The notes: generated from the letters alone by a model not told the origin. A stretch of DNA of 64,000 bases from an uncultured Bacteroidia bacterium (GCA_902778105.1 CACYWN010000011.1:61588-125587); one strand, 5' to 3'. Counted from the stretch's first letter, positions 17,558-26,869 are shown. Numbers and translations are program-made.

Positions 17558-18245
17558 AGGTCAATGTTTTCCTTGTTCTGTCAAGGTCGATATAAGTCAA
17601 TTGGATGGTAATGGTATCTTCCGTATCAGAAAGATAGTTTCCGATCGGAAAACAGATGATTCCATCCGTCGTCGTTCCTTCCGTGTCCCCGTGCGCCTCA
17701 TGGACAAGACGGAATTCCACTTCATTCGCAATACAGGTCACAAGAGGATATAGGGAAAAGTCGTGACTGGCCTTCCCTTTGGACGGAAAACAATAGTGGA
17801 TAGTCAGGAAACCGTCTTCCACCGATGTGATCCAGTCCGCAATAACGGAAACGGGATCGTTTTCGGGGTAGTTCAGCTCATACCGGATTTCTCCCACATC
17901 CAGCGGAGATGTCCATTCCACCAGGATGGCCTCGGTGCAGAAAGCGGGCGTTTCGGAAGAAAGGACGCGGCGGTACTCCAGAAAAACCCGGGTCCCGGAT
18001 GGAATCACCTGGATTTCAGACGGATTGATGACGTAGGCGGCCGACTTGGGATCAAGCTGGATGTATCTCACGCCCGCCTGCTCCCGAACAGTTCCGATGG
18101 CCAGGCTGGCCCGGTCGTCGAACGGACCTTCAGAGGAGGTATACGAAGAATCAGCCTTCGGATCGATATCCATCGCCTTGCTGCAAGAGAAAAGCGACAG
18201 GAGCACGGACAGGACGGACAGGAAATGTAAGATGTTTCGTTCCAT
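17535..18245 (-). CDS. NigD-like lipoprotein
   Basis: The 236-residue protein has a lipoprotein signal (FLSVLSVLLSLFSC) and the two-part layout of NigD-like proteins: an OB-like N-terminal region (LAIGTVREQAGVRYIQLDPKSAAYVINP...GTRVFLEYRRV) and an Ig-like C-terminal region. The founder is annotated as a bacteriocin-related gene in Bacteroides, but the biochemical function is unknown. The start at 18245 (MERNILHF) is chosen because it begins the signal peptide. It heads the minus-strand unit with the sigma factor, which starts inside its 3' end. Confidence 0.7.
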   Translation of the reverse strand: MERNILHFLSVLSVLLSLFSCSKAMDIDPKADSSYTSSEGPFDDRASLAIGTVREQAGVRYIQLDPKSAAYVINPSEIQVIPSGTRVFLEYRRVLSSETPAFCTEAILVEWTSPLDVGEIRYELNYPENDPVSVIADWITSVEDGFLTIHYCFPSKGKASHDFSLYPLVTCIANEVEFRLVHEAHGDTEGTTTDGIICFPIGNYLSDTEDTITIQLTYIDLDRTRKTLTFDYRSPK

Positions 18246-18283
18246 ACACCCTATAAATCCGGGATGCAAAGAATCTTGCACCG

Positions 18284-19543
18284 TCAATTGAGATTTTTTC
18301 CGTGACAGTGGCAGTAGCGCAGTCCGCTTCCGCAAGGACAGGGATCCATCGGCGCTACGTGCGGAATGGCCAGGCCGAAAGGGAAACCTTCGGGCATCAA
18401 GGGAGAAAGCCGGTCCAGGACCTCATCCTTCTCGATCAGGTCGGAATACCCCTCGGAAATGGTAGGCCGGGGCATCGTCCAGCGGGGATAATCCGCATCG
18501 TCTGGCAGGTTTTCCGCAGGGTCCTCAGGTGGTGGAGACTCCAGGACCAGCACATCCATTTCAAGGGCATTATACCCGTTCAGCGTCCATTTGGGAACGC
18601 TGTTGGCATAATCGACGATGGCCTTGAGACTGGCATAGTGGATGGCGTCCGAGGCGATGGTGTCCCTCCTGTCGATCACGGGAGCGAACAGCGCCTTGTT
18701 GCCAAAGGGAAACTGGGCTTCGGCCCAGATGTCGTGCTGGACCTTTACCAGGTCGAACCCTTCATACCCGATCTGCCGGAGCAGCCGGGTCAGCGTCTCC
18801 CCTTCCGGGGTTTTCATTCCCACCGTGAAATACGGGGCGCCTGCACCGGCCTCCAAGGCCATCTCGACCGGGAACGCCTTGAATTCAGCAGGGTTCAGGG
18901 CAAGTTCTTCCCGAAGCAGGAATACTTCCTCCGGATTTCCGACGCATGGGGAGAACAGATAATCGCCCCGTTTGTCCACATTGCGGCAAACGCGAAGGAG
19001 CGGGCTTTCCCGCAGGATCCGGACCAGGGCGTCGTAATCGGGTCCGAACGTATCTTCATAATAGTTTGCCATCAGGTCCAGGAAATGATCCGTAGGAAGG
19101 ACTCCGTACAGGTTCAGGTAGCCGATTCCTACCCGTTCCATCTGGAAACGGCCGCTCTTCTCCCCCTTCCGGATGGCCTGGTCGATATGGGGAGCGACGA
19201 TGTCATAGACTTCCCGGCGGACCCAGACCTTGTTGAACCGGCCCTCCGATTCCTCCGTCTCCACCAGCCCGCTGACTTCCAGGATGGACGGATAATCCGC
19301 CTTCTCCAGGTAATGGACCTTGCCGGGGCCGCCATGGACGAGGGTTTTCAACAGCCGGATATCCCGCTCCAGCAGATGGGAGAGCCACCGCTTGGGACGG
19401 GTGGTCAGGTATTCGTTCAGCTTCGCGACCTGTTCCGCCTTGCGCAGGCGGGACGACAGTTCCCGGCCCAGGATGTTTCCCAGGTCCTCCAGTTCCACCT
19501 TCCGGAATCCTTTGAGTATGTCGGCGATCGTCCGCTCCTTCAT
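18284..19543 (-). CDS. SEC-C zinc-binding domain protein of unknown function
   Basis: The 419-residue soluble protein ends in a SEC-C motif (PCPCGSGLRYCHCHG), a zinc site also found at the C-terminus of SecA and thought to bind ribosomes or partners. The rest has no motif I recognise; it is helical, and a region around residues 90-330 looks like a single alpha/beta domain. It is preceded by its own -7 box 7 nt before the ATG. The stop lies 38 nt before the NigD-like start, so readthrough into that gene is possible. Confidence 0.75.
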   Translation of the reverse strand: MKERTIADILKGFRKVELEDLGNILGRELSSRLRKAEQVAKLNEYLTTRPKRWLSHLLERDIRLLKTLVHGGPGKVHYLEKADYPSILEVSGLVETEESEGRFNKVWVRREVYDIVAPHIDQAIRKGEKSGRFQMERVGIGYLNLYGVLPTDHFLDLMANYYEDTFGPDYDALVRILRESPLLRVCRNVDKRGDYLFSPCVGNPEEVFLLREELALNPAEFKAFPVEMALEAGAGAPYFTVGMKTPEGETLTRLLRQIGYEGFDLVKVQHDIWAEAQFPFGNKALFAPVIDRRDTIASDAIHYASLKAIVDYANSVPKWTLNGYNALEMDVLVLESPPPEDPAENLPDDADYPRWTMPRPTISEGYSDLIEKDEVLDRLSPLMPEGFPFGLAIPHVAPMDPCPCGSGLRYCHCHGKNLN

Positions 19544-19550
19544 AAGGCTG

Positions 19551-19558
19551 CAAAGATA
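19551..19558 (-). promoter_or_regulatory. -7 box of the SEC-C gene
   Basis: On the minus strand this reads TATCTTTG, a match to TAnnTTTG. The ATG at 19543 follows after only 7 nt, so the transcript would be nearly leaderless. Confidence 0.55.
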
Positions 19559-19564
19559 AGAAAA

Positions 19565-19598
19565 AACCCCGAAAGTTTTTTGTCTAACTTTCGGGGTT
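19565..19598 (-). terminator. Intrinsic terminator of the gcv operon
   Basis: A perfect 13-bp inverted repeat (AACCCCGAAAGTT at 19565-19577 and its complement at 19586-19598, 8-nt loop) is followed on the minus strand by a T-run (the A-run at 19561-19566). It lies 31 nt past the gcvPB stop. Confidence 0.9.
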
Positions 19599-19629
19599 CA
19601 TGTCATTCTCACCGGGGTTCAGGAAGAAG

Positions 19630-21036
19630 TTACCGCGCGTCCTTGAATTTCAGGATCGGGTTGCGCGCCGCAGCCGTCTCGTCTGGCCGCTTGATAGGCG
19701 TACCGTGCGGGGCCTCCTGCAGGATCCGGGGATCCTCGGCCGCCTCCGCGGCGATCTTGTGCATCACGTCGATGAAAGCGTCGATGGTTTCCTTGGACTC
19801 GGTTTCCGTGGGCTCGATCATCAACGCCTGGTGGAACAGGAGCGGGAAGTAGATGGTCGGGGCGTGGAAGCCGAAATCCAGCAGCCGCTTCGCCACATCC
19901 AGGGTGGTGGCGCCATGGACATCGTCGTGGGCTCCGTCATTGATGAGGCCGTCGAAGACGAATTCGTGCTTGCACACACCCTCGATCGGGAGCTTGTAGG
20001 CATCCTTCAGGCACTCCTTGATGTAATTCGCGCTAAGGACCGAATACTGACCGACTTTCTTCAGATTCTGCCGGCCCAGCATCAGGATGTACGCATAGGC
20101 GCGCAGGATGACGCCGAAGTTGCCGTGGAAACCGGAGACCCGGATTTCGGGCAGGCAGTCCACCAGATGCGCGGCGACGCCTACCGGGCCGGAACCCGGA
20201 CCGCCTCCGCCATGCGGCGTGGAGAAGGTCTTGTGCAGGTTCAGGTGCATGATGTCGAAGCCCATGTCACCGGGACGGACAACGCCCATCATCGGATTCA
20301 TGTTGGCTCCGTCGTAGTACATCAGGCCGCCCGCGGCATGGACGAGTTCCGTGATCTCCCTGATCTGCGTTTCAAACAGGCCCAGGGTGTTCGGGTTCGT
20401 CATCATCATGCCGGCAATGGTTTCGTCGAGCAGGGGCTTGAGCGCCTCCACGTCCACACGGCCGTTCTCCAGCGACTTCACTTCCACGATTTCCAGGCCG
20501 CAGACGGCCGCGGAAGCCGGGTTCGTGCCGTGGGCGCTGTCCGGAACGATGACCTTCGTACGGGCGAGGTCCCCGCGGTTCATGTGGTACTGACGCATGA
20601 TCATCAGGCCGGTAAGCTCACCGTGGGCGCCCGCGCAAGGATCGAAGGTGAACGAATCCATCCCGGTGATGGCCGCGAGGAACTTGTTCATGTCCTGGTA
20701 CACCTTCAGGGCCCCCTTGGTAAGTCCGGCATGCATCAGCGGATGCAGCCCGGTGAAGCCGGGCAGGGCAGCCACTTCCTCATTGACCTTCGGATTGTAC
20801 TTCATCGTGCAGGATCCGAGCGGATAGAAGCCCGTGTCCACGCCGAAATTCATCTGGGAGAGGTTCGTATAATGACGGACGACATCCACCTCACTGACTT
20901 CGGGAAGATCGAGGGAGGCTTCTCGACTGAGTTCAACCGGAAGTTCCGGTGCCGAAGGGAAACGATTGACCGGCAACGAATAGCCGATCCGGCCTTTCTG
21001 CGAAAGTTCGAAAACGAGTTTGTCGTAATACTTCAT
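19630..21036 (-). CDS. gcvPB: Glycine dehydrogenase (decarboxylating) subunit 2
   Basis: The 468-residue protein is the C-terminal subunit of a split P-protein. It contains the PLP lysine in [23 protein letters not shown], and the N-terminus ([16 protein letters not shown]) is the genuine start of a stand-alone GcvPB, not a broken GcvP. With GcvPA it decarboxylates glycine and loads the aminomethyl group on lipoyl-GcvH. It starts 3 nt after gcvPA and is the last gene before the terminator. Confidence 0.96.
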   Translation of the reverse strand: MKYYDKLVFELSQKGRIGYSLPVNRFPSAPELPVELSREASLDLPEVSEVDVVRHYTNLSQMNFGVDTGFYPLGSCTMKYNPKVNEEVAALPGFTGLHPLMHAGLTKGALKVYQDMNKFLAAITGMDSFTFDPCAGAHGELTGLMIMRQYHMNRGDLARTKVIVPDSAHGTNPASAAVCGLEIVEVKSLENGRVDVEALKPLLDETIAGMMMTNPNTLGLFETQIREITELVHAAGGLMYYDGANMNPMMGVVRPGDMGFDIMHLNLHKTFSTPHGGGGPGSGPVGVAAHLVDCLPEIRVSGFHGNFGVILRAYAYILMLGRQNLKKVGQYSVLSANYIKECLKDAYKLPIEGVCKHEFVFDGLINDGAHDDVHGATTLDVAKRLLDFGFHAPTIYFPLLFHQALMIEPTETESKETIDAFIDVMHKIAAEAAEDPRILQEAPHGTPIKRPDETAAARNPILKFKDAR

Positions 21037-21039
21037 GGC

Positions 21040-22368
21040 CTAACCCTCCTTCACGGTTTTGACAAGTGCATCGATTTCCTCCTTGGTACGCTTCTCGGTC
21101 ACGCAGAAGGACACATAGCCCTCCTCCGTTTCGAGGGCGGCGAAGAAGCCCGCTTTCTCCAGGGCGTTCTGGACCAGGCCGGGATGCTTCGCGGGTTTCA
21201 GCACGAATTCCTTCAGGAACGGCTTTCCGGGGAACGGATCCTCGAACTGGCCGGTCTTCAGGAGTTCGTCCTTCAGGTAGTGGGCCCCGTCATAGCTGAG
21301 CCTGTTCACCTCGCGCAGGCCTTCCGGTCCCATCAGGGACAGGTACACCGTCACCCAAAGGGCCATCAGGGACTCGTTGGAGCAAATGTTGGAAGTCGCC
21401 TTCTCGCGCTTGATGTGCTGCTCGCGGGCCTGAAGGGTGAGAACGAAGGCACGCTTGCCATCCTTGTCCGTCGTCTGCCCGACGATACGGCCCGGCATCT
21501 TGCGCATATAATCCTTCTTCACCCCCATGAAGCCCACATACGGACCGCCGTAGCACAGCGGAACGCCCAGGGACTGGCCGTCACCCACGGAGATGTCGGC
21601 CCCCCACTCGGCCGGACTCTTGATCACGGCCAGGGTGGACGGGTCGCAGTACTCGACCAGGAGCGCCTTCGCTTCGTGGATGGCGTCGGCGAAGCCGGCG
21701 TGGTCCTCGATGATGCCGAAGCGGTTGATTTCCGGGACGATGACACCGGCCACGTCGCCCTTGGCGAGTTCGGCCCTCAGGCAGTTCGGGCAGGTCTGGC
21801 CATTCATCACCGGAACATAGCCGATCTCCACGCCGTGGAACTTGGCGTAGGTCTCGACAACCGCGATCACATTGGGCAGCAGGCCTTTGGAAAGGAGCAC
21901 ACGCGTCTTTTTCTTCGTGCAGGCGACCGTCATCTTCATGGCCTCGGCGGCGGCCGTCGGGCCGTCGTACAGCGAAGCGTTGGAGATGTCCATGCCCGTG
22001 AGTTCGCAGACCATGCTCTGATACTCGAAGATGTAGCGGAGCGTGCCCTGGGAGATCTCGCACTGATACGGCGTATAAGCCGTCAGGAATTCGGAACGGG
22101 AGGTGATGTAGGGAATCACCGACGGCGTGTAATGGTCATAGGCGCCGGCACCCACGAACACCTTCATCCTGGGGTTCATATCGGCCAGGGAACCCAGCCA
22201 CTGACGGACTTCCCCTTCGGACATCGCATCAGGAAGGGCATAGGGGCCCTTCTTGAGGAACTCCTTGGGGACATCCGCGTACAGGTCTTCGACCTTGCCC
22301 ACGCCGATCCGGTCCAGCATGGCCCGGATGTCCGCGTCGGTATGCGGAATATAGGAGAAACCTGCCAT
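21040..22368 (-). CDS. gcvPA: Glycine dehydrogenase (decarboxylating) subunit 1
   Basis: The 442-residue protein matches the N-terminal half of P-protein: FSYIPHTDADIRAMLDRIGV at the start, GAYDHYTPSVIPYITSRSEFLTAYTPYQCEISQGTLR in the middle and NICSNESLMAL later. It pairs with GcvPB to form the heterotetrameric decarboxylase. The gene sits 3 nt behind gcvH and 3 nt before gcvPB. A two-subunit P-protein is the arrangement of clostridia, bacilli and Thermotoga; many Bacteroides have a single-chain GcvP. Confidence 0.96.
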   Translation of the reverse strand: MAGFSYIPHTDADIRAMLDRIGVGKVEDLYADVPKEFLKKGPYALPDAMSEGEVRQWLGSLADMNPRMKVFVGAGAYDHYTPSVIPYITSRSEFLTAYTPYQCEISQGTLRYIFEYQSMVCELTGMDISNASLYDGPTAAAEAMKMTVACTKKKTRVLLSKGLLPNVIAVVETYAKFHGVEIGYVPVMNGQTCPNCLRAELAKGDVAGVIVPEINRFGIIEDHAGFADAIHEAKALLVEYCDPSTLAVIKSPAEWGADISVGDGQSLGVPLCYGGPYVGFMGVKKDYMRKMPGRIVGQTTDKDGKRAFVLTLQAREQHIKREKATSNICSNESLMALWVTVYLSLMGPEGLREVNRLSYDGAHYLKDELLKTGQFEDPFPGKPFLKEFVLKPAKHPGLVQNALEKAGFFAALETEEGYVSFCVTEKRTKEEIDALVKTVKEG

Positions 22369-22371
22369 TGC

Positions 22372-22752
22372 CTACTCTCCGATGTGCTCCTTGTACGCAG
22401 CGGCGTCCATCAAGGCGTCCAGCTCGGACGCGTCAGACATCTCCACCTTGATGATCCAGTTCTCGAAAGCATCCTCGTTCACGAGCTCGGGCGTGTCGTC
22501 CAGAGCCTCGTTCACCTCGACCACCTTGCCGGAGACCGGGCTGATCAGGTCGCTCGCGGCCTTCACGCTCTCCAGGGCGCCGAATTCTTCGCCGGCGCTG
22601 ACCTCGTCGTCCACGTCGGGCATGTCCACATAGGTGATGTCGCCCATTTCCTTCTGGGCGAAATCGGTGACGCCGATAACGGCGAGGCCGTCCTCGACCT
22701 TGACCCACTCGTGGGATTCGGAATACTTGAGTCCTTCGATAATCTTGCTCAT
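22372..22752 (-). CDS. gcvH: Glycine cleavage system H protein
   Basis: The 126-residue lipoyl carrier has the lipoylation motif ESVKAASDLISPVSGKVVEVN, whose Lys bears the lipoyl arm that shuttles aminomethyl groups between GcvP and GcvT. The start is the ATG at 22752 (MSKIIEGLKYSESHEWV); a TTG two codons upstream is less likely. The gene lies between gcvT (29 nt) and gcvPA (3 nt). Confidence 0.96.
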   Translation of the reverse strand: MSKIIEGLKYSESHEWVKVEDGLAVIGVTDFAQKEMGDITYVDMPDVDDEVSAGEEFGALESVKAASDLISPVSGKVVEVNEALDDTPELVNEDAFENWIIKVEMSDASELDALMDAAAYKEHIGE

Positions 22753-22781
22753 AATCAATGTTTTAATGTGTTTATGGTAAC

Positions 22782-23897
22782 TTATTTCTTATAGTTCGTC
22801 TGATAGAAGCGCTTTTTCACCACCTTGCCGGGGAACACCTTCTTGCGGATGCGGATCCACAGCGGGGTGTCCAGGGCGGCACAGGCCTTGTCCACGAGGG
22901 CGAAACAGATGCTCTTGTCCAGCGAGATGGAGTGGTAGCCGGTCGTCACGATGCCGACCTCCGTCCCGTCTTCCAGTTCCACCGGATAGCCGGCGCGCGG
23001 AATGGCCTTGTCCTCGATCTCAATGCCGACGAGTTTCCGCTGGAGATTGCCGGCCTTCTGGTCCAGGAGGGCCTCCTTGCCGATGAAATCCTTGTCATAC
23101 TTGCAGAACATCCCGAGTCCGGCCATCACCGGGCTGATTTCGGGGCTGAGTTCATCGCCGTACAGCGGCAGGCCGGCCTCGAAACGCAGGGTGTCGCGGC
23201 ACCCCAGTCCGCAAGGCTGGACGCCGGCGGCAATCAGGCGGTCCCACAGGTCCACGGTGCCCTCCAGGGAGGTGTACAGTTCGAAACCGTCCTCGCCCGT
23301 ATAACCGGTACGGCTGACAATCAGGCGCTTGCCCATGTATTCGGTATCATAGAAGGTATAGAAGCCCAGGTTCACGGCCTCCTTCAGGCCCAGCACCTCG
23401 ACCACTATCTTCTCGGCCTCGGGGCCCTGGACGGCAATCTGTCCCCACACCGGAGACTCGTTGCGGACCACGCAGTCGAAGCCCTTGGCATGCTCCTCGA
23501 TCCAGGCGAAGTCCTTGTCGATGTTGGCGGCGTTGACCACCAGCAGGAAGTGCTCCGGCGCGAACTCCCGGTAAACGAGCAGGTCGTCCACCACGCCGCC
23601 TTCCGGATAGCACATCATCCCGTACAGGACCTTTCCCGGCTCGAAGCCGCGGATCTCGTTGGTGAAAATCCAGTTCACGAATTTCTCGGCCTCAGGGCCT
23701 TCCACGAAGATTTCGCCCATGTGGGAGACGTCGAACATGCCCACTTTCTGCCGGACGGCATTGTGCTCCACCGTGATGGTGTCGTACTGGATGGGCATCA
23801 TGAAGCCCGCGAAGGGGCTCATCTTGGCCTGGAGCGCCACATGCCTGTCGTACAGGCAGGTCTTGAGGAGCTCCGCATTGTTCAGGTTTTCAGACAT
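22782..23897 (-). CDS. gcvT: Glycine cleavage system aminomethyltransferase (T protein)
   Basis: The 371-residue protein transfers the one-carbon unit from aminomethyl-lipoyl GcvH to tetrahydrofolate, releasing ammonia. It shows the family blocks FAGFMMPIQYD, VGMFDVSHMGEIFVEGP, GYTGEDGFELY and LGCRDTLRFEAGLPLYGDEL. It is the first gcv gene, 27 nt behind the SUMF1-like lipoprotein gene and in the same direction. No glycine riboswitch can fit in that gap. Confidence 0.96.
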   Translation of the reverse strand: MSENLNNAELLKTCLYDRHVALQAKMSPFAGFMMPIQYDTITVEHNAVRQKVGMFDVSHMGEIFVEGPEAEKFVNWIFTNEIRGFEPGKVLYGMMCYPEGGVVDDLLVYREFAPEHFLLVVNAANIDKDFAWIEEHAKGFDCVVRNESPVWGQIAVQGPEAEKIVVEVLGLKEAVNLGFYTFYDTEYMGKRLIVSRTGYTGEDGFELYTSLEGTVDLWDRLIAAGVQPCGLGCRDTLRFEAGLPLYGDELSPEISPVMAGLGMFCKYDKDFIGKEALLDQKAGNLQRKLVGIEIEDKAIPRAGYPVELEDGTEVGIVTTGYHSISLDKSICFALVDKACAALDTPLWIRIRKKVFPGKVVKKRFYQTNYKK

Positions 23898-23924
23898 AAT
23901 GTATAAATTGGTTATCAGTGTCCA

Positions 23925-25373
23925 TTACAGCACCAGGCGGAATCCGATGGTGGTCCGGAAACGGCTGGCTTCAAATTCGTTGCGGTTACTGACCCGGCAC
24001 TTGTCCGCGGTCGTGGCGGCGCTGCCGCCCCGCATCGTGCGGACATCGCCCAACGTCGATTCCTCCGGGCCCGTGGGGTCGTGCTGGGCAGCGGAACTGT
24101 AGGGACCGGGACGGTCCTGGACCCATTCCCAGGCGTTGCCGCTCATATCATACAATCCCAGTTCGTTCGGCGAATAGCGCGCGACCGGGCGCGTACGCAT
24201 GTCCTCGAACCCGAACTGCGCCACGCCCTGGGGATAAGGGGAACCGGCGTATTCCGTCCCGCGACTTTTCTGTCCGCCCCGGGCGGCATATTCCCACTCC
24301 GCCTCCGTGGGGAGACGGAACTTCCTTCCTGTCAACGCATTCAGCTGACGAAGAAAAGCCTGGACATCATACCAGGAAACGTTGCCGACAGGATAATCGG
24401 CCCCCTGGTTTCCGTAAGGGACCTCTCCCATGACCGCTTCCCAAAGCGCCTGCGTCACTTCCGTCTTGCCGATCTTGAAGTTGTCCAGGGTCACTTCGTG
24501 CAGCGGAAGCTCATCCTCACGGACGATCGTGGATTTGTTCTCCCGGCCGCCCATCGTGAAGGTGCCGCCCAGAACCGGCAGCATCTCGAACTTGACGCCG
24601 TTCACCTCGAAGGATTCCGCTTTCACCTCGGTTGCCTTGAAACGCTCCCGGGGAACCTTGTTCGCAACCAGGATGTCGTAAAGGGCTTGATCATAAGGCG
24701 CTTCCATCGAAACGGCCACACGGAGTCCCACGTCCCCGGCCTTGACGGAAGGAAGCATCCCCTTCCGGCTGATGGGCTTGTTGTTCTTCTCCAAAGCACT
24801 ACCGCCGCGGAGGGCGTGTTCTTCCCCTTCTTCGGGGCCCTGGGGGTTGACGGTCAGTGCATTGCCCAGATCCTCCGTCCACCGGTCGGAGCACCATTCC
24901 CAGGCACCGCCGGCCATTCCTTCCCGTTGCCGGGCAGCGTTTTCCCACTCCGCTTCGGTCGGTAGACGGAACGGGACGCCCGTCGCCTTGGAGAGTTTGT
25001 TCAGGAACTTCTGCGCATCATTGAGGGTGACATTGCTGACCGGCGCCGTCGGTACATCCTTCGGACTGGGATTGCTTCCCATCACGGCCTTCCAGAGAGC
25101 CTGCGTCACCTCGGCAGTGCCGATGGCATATCCGTCCAGGATCACCTGGTGGATGGCCGGTGTACGATAACGTCCCTGATCCAGGGTTTCCCCCATCGCG
25201 AAGGTTCCGGCAGGAATGGCGGCCAGTTGGAACGTCTCCCCTTTCACGGTGAACGTATACAAGCCGTCCTGTCCCTGGAAAGGGGTCAGGTCCACCGGAC
25301 CGGCAACACTCCCCGATCCACCGCATGCGGCAACGGACAGGAGGACAAGGGCCCAAATCAATACTTTCTTCAT
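23925..25373 (-). CDS. Lipoprotein with two formylglycine-generating-enzyme-like (SUMF1) domains
   Basis: The 482-residue protein has a lipoprotein signal (LVLLSVAACGG) and two FGE-sulfatase domains. Domain 1 (about residues 45-230) is shortened: it keeps GTFAMGE and RLPTEAEWENAARQ but then jumps to AWEWCSDRW. Domain 2 (about 255-482) is complete, with GTFTMGG, RLPTEAEWEYAARGG, GLYDMSGNAWEWVQDR and RGGS. The Cys pair of true sulfatase-activating enzymes is not present in domain 2, which has one Cys, so this is probably a non-FGE member. The start is the ATG at 25373, overlapping the arginase-like stop by one base. Confidence 0.75.
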   Translation of the reverse strand: MKKVLIWALVLLSVAACGGSGSVAGPVDLTPFQGQDGLYTFTVKGETFQLAAIPAGTFAMGETLDQGRYRTPAIHQVILDGYAIGTAEVTQALWKAVMGSNPSPKDVPTAPVSNVTLNDAQKFLNKLSKATGVPFRLPTEAEWENAARQREGMAGGAWEWCSDRWTEDLGNALTVNPQGPEEGEEHALRGGSALEKNNKPISRKGMLPSVKAGDVGLRVAVSMEAPYDQALYDILVANKVPRERFKATEVKAESFEVNGVKFEMLPVLGGTFTMGGRENKSTIVREDELPLHEVTLDNFKIGKTEVTQALWEAVMGEVPYGNQGADYPVGNVSWYDVQAFLRQLNALTGRKFRLPTEAEWEYAARGGQKSRGTEYAGSPYPQGVAQFGFEDMRTRPVARYSPNELGLYDMSGNAWEWVQDRPGPYSSAAQHDPTGPEESTLGDVRTMRGGSAATTADKCRVSNRNEFEASRFRTTIGFRLVL

Positions 25374-26101
25374 CACTTCAAGCAATCCAGGATAAACTCC
25401 TGTAATTCAATGTTAGTTTCACAATTAATCCGGAGGTCCTCCTGCGTAGCCCCCTTGGAAGGGGTCAGTTCTCCGCACAGGTCGACAGCCACCACATCTT
25501 TCTTCAGGATCCCCCCAAGCCATCCCTTCAGGACATCCAGCAAGTAGGTTCCCTGGCTCCAGTCCGTACGGGAACAACTGCGGTCGAGGACATCCTTGTC
25601 CACTGACAGGTACACCCGTTTTCCCTCCAACGCTGCGAGAAGGTCGTCAATTCCTTCCTCCAACTCCCGGTCCACCGTTCCCGCGCTGTTCCGGATGCGA
25701 TGGTCGGGCCCCAGGGTCCAAACCGCTTCCAGCATCGGATTCTTCTCCTTCATCTCCCGGACCCAACTGCCGCAGCTGAGCACTCCGTCGAAGGCGGGTT
25801 CCTGGTCGTCCGGATGGTTGTCGATCAACACAAGCGTGAAGGGTGTGGTCTCCCCATCGGCAAGGATCCGGGTCATATAGTGATAGTCGCCACTGTCAAT
25901 CCATCGGATACCGGAGGCTCTTGCGGGAGCGAGACGGCGGAGGATTTCAGCCTCCGCATCCGGGTCGCAATAGCAGCTCGTTCCTTCCAGGTCGCGGAGT
26001 TGGACATGCCGGTACGGAAGGTCTCGCTCCTGCAATTCCAGCAGGAATCCTTCCGCTTCATACACGCCGCTGAAATCGACTATGCTCAAGCCCGCTTTCA
26101 T
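25373..26101 (-). CDS. Arginase/agmatinase/formiminoglutamase-fold protein
   Basis: The 242-residue protein shows ureohydrolase-type metal blocks: SGDYHYM, IDNHPDDQ (in place of the usual DAHxD), and SVDKDVLD followed by TDWSQGTY, which matches SxDxDxxDP...PG. The last Pro-Gly motif is degenerate, and the chain is shorter than the usual 300 residues. Substrate is unknown. Its stop overlaps the ATG of the SUMF1-like gene, so the two are coupled and probably run on into gcv. Confidence 0.65.
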   Translation of the reverse strand: MKAGLSIVDFSGVYEAEGFLLELQERDLPYRHVQLRDLEGTSCYCDPDAEAEILRRLAPARASGIRWIDSGDYHYMTRILADGETTPFTLVLIDNHPDDQEPAFDGVLSCGSWVREMKEKNPMLEAVWTLGPDHRIRNSAGTVDRELEEGIDDLLAALEGKRVYLSVDKDVLDRSCSRTDWSQGTYLLDVLKGWLGGILKKDVVAVDLCGELTPSKGATQEDLRINCETNIELQEFILDCLK

Positions 26102-26105
26102 CTTT

Positions 26106-26113
26106 CAAATATA
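26106..26113 (-). promoter_or_regulatory. -7 box of the arginase-like gene
   Basis: Read on the minus strand this is TATATTTG, 4 nt before the ATG at 26101. A TTG at 26137-26139 is 23 bp away, longer than usual. The AT-rich gap 26114-26282 otherwise holds only the palindrome at 26233. Confidence 0.45.
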
Positions 26114-26232
26114 GTCATTTTCCCCGAATTCCCTTTCAATTTCAACAGAAAAAGCGGCGGATTCTTCAGAATTAATCAAAAACTGGCCAAAAGGAATATT
26201 TTCGATATAGTTAATTGACAAATAATCAATAA

Positions 26233-26265
26233 AACAAATATGTTAAAGCTTATAACATATTTGTT
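26233..26265. terminator. AT-rich 13-bp inverted repeat; likely terminator of the UDG-like gene
   Basis: AACAAATATGTTA (26233-26245) is the exact complement of 26253-26265 with a 7-nt loop. It lies 17 nt past the minus-strand UDG-like stop and is followed on that strand by a T-rich tract, fitting an AT-rich terminator. A dimeric-regulator operator for the arginase-like gene is the alternative. Confidence 0.5.
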
Positions 26266-26282
26266 AATATCGAGAATCGATA

Positions 26283-26864
26283 TTACCCAATGAGTCCTAC
26301 GGCCTTGAAGAGCCCCCGATACGCGGCCGCTTTCTTCTCCAGTGACAAGGGATAGGCGCGCGAAGTGGAAGGCATCCGGAAGAACCGGAGCGTCCTTCCG
26401 CCGATGCGGATAGCTTCTGATTTCCCAACCGCGGGAGCTGCGCATCCATACTTTTCGGTCAGGACATCGGTCGCCTTCTGTCCAGTCGTGACGACCGTCG
26501 TGCAGGAAGGGAGCCGGTCCAGCAAGGCCGTGATGTCGGTCGGTTCCACGACCTCCAGGAACTTGTCCGACGCATTGTCCTGTAACCGGCGGACGGCCGT
26601 CGCCGTATCGTAGAGAGCCATCCCCTTCTCCGTACAGAAAGCCTTGACACGGTCCACGTCGAACCGTTTCTCCCCCGCTGTCACGAAATGGTTCCGGTTA
26701 CCATAGAATACCAGCCCGCACACCCGCCAGAAATCATTCAGCCAGTTCGGGTAGTAGAACTCCATGCACCAGCGCTTTGGCTGGGGCGGGAAGCTGCCCA
26801 GGAACAGGATGACGGCCCCGGCGGGCAGGAAGGGTTCGAACGGATGTCTTTCGGTTTCGATCAT
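26283..26864 (-). CDS. Uracil-DNA glycosylase family protein (MUG/SMUG-like)
   Basis: The 193-residue protein has the layout of a UDG-superfamily group found in Bacteroidetes: an N-terminal GSFPPQPKRWCMEFYYPNW...FW..CGLVFYGNRNHF block, and a late MPSTSRAYP block in the position of the leucine-loop motif (LPSTSPAN in relatives). It should excise uracil or a related damaged base from DNA. It is transcribed divergently from the his operon, with its own -7 box 5 nt before the ATG. Confidence 0.75.
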   Translation of the reverse strand: MIETERHPFEPFLPAGAVILFLGSFPPQPKRWCMEFYYPNWLNDFWRVCGLVFYGNRNHFVTAGEKRFDVDRVKAFCTEKGMALYDTATAVRRLQDNASDKFLEVVEPTDITALLDRLPSCTTVVTTGQKATDVLTEKYGCAAPAVGKSEAIRIGGRTLRFFRMPSTSRAYPLSLEKKAAAYRGLFKAVGLIG

Positions 26865-26869
26865 GTCTG

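Noticed and set aside
21037-21039. Frameshift splitting a single gcvP
   Set aside because: GcvPA ends and GcvPB begins with family-typical termini, so the split is genuine.
19600-22794. Plus-strand frame of over 1000 codons opposite gcvPB-gcvPA-gcvH
   Set aside because: Same antisense artefact; the minus-strand glycine cleavage genes explain the sequence fully.
23898-23924. Glycine riboswitch before gcvT
   Set aside because: The gap is only 27 nt, far too short, and the upstream sequence is coding.
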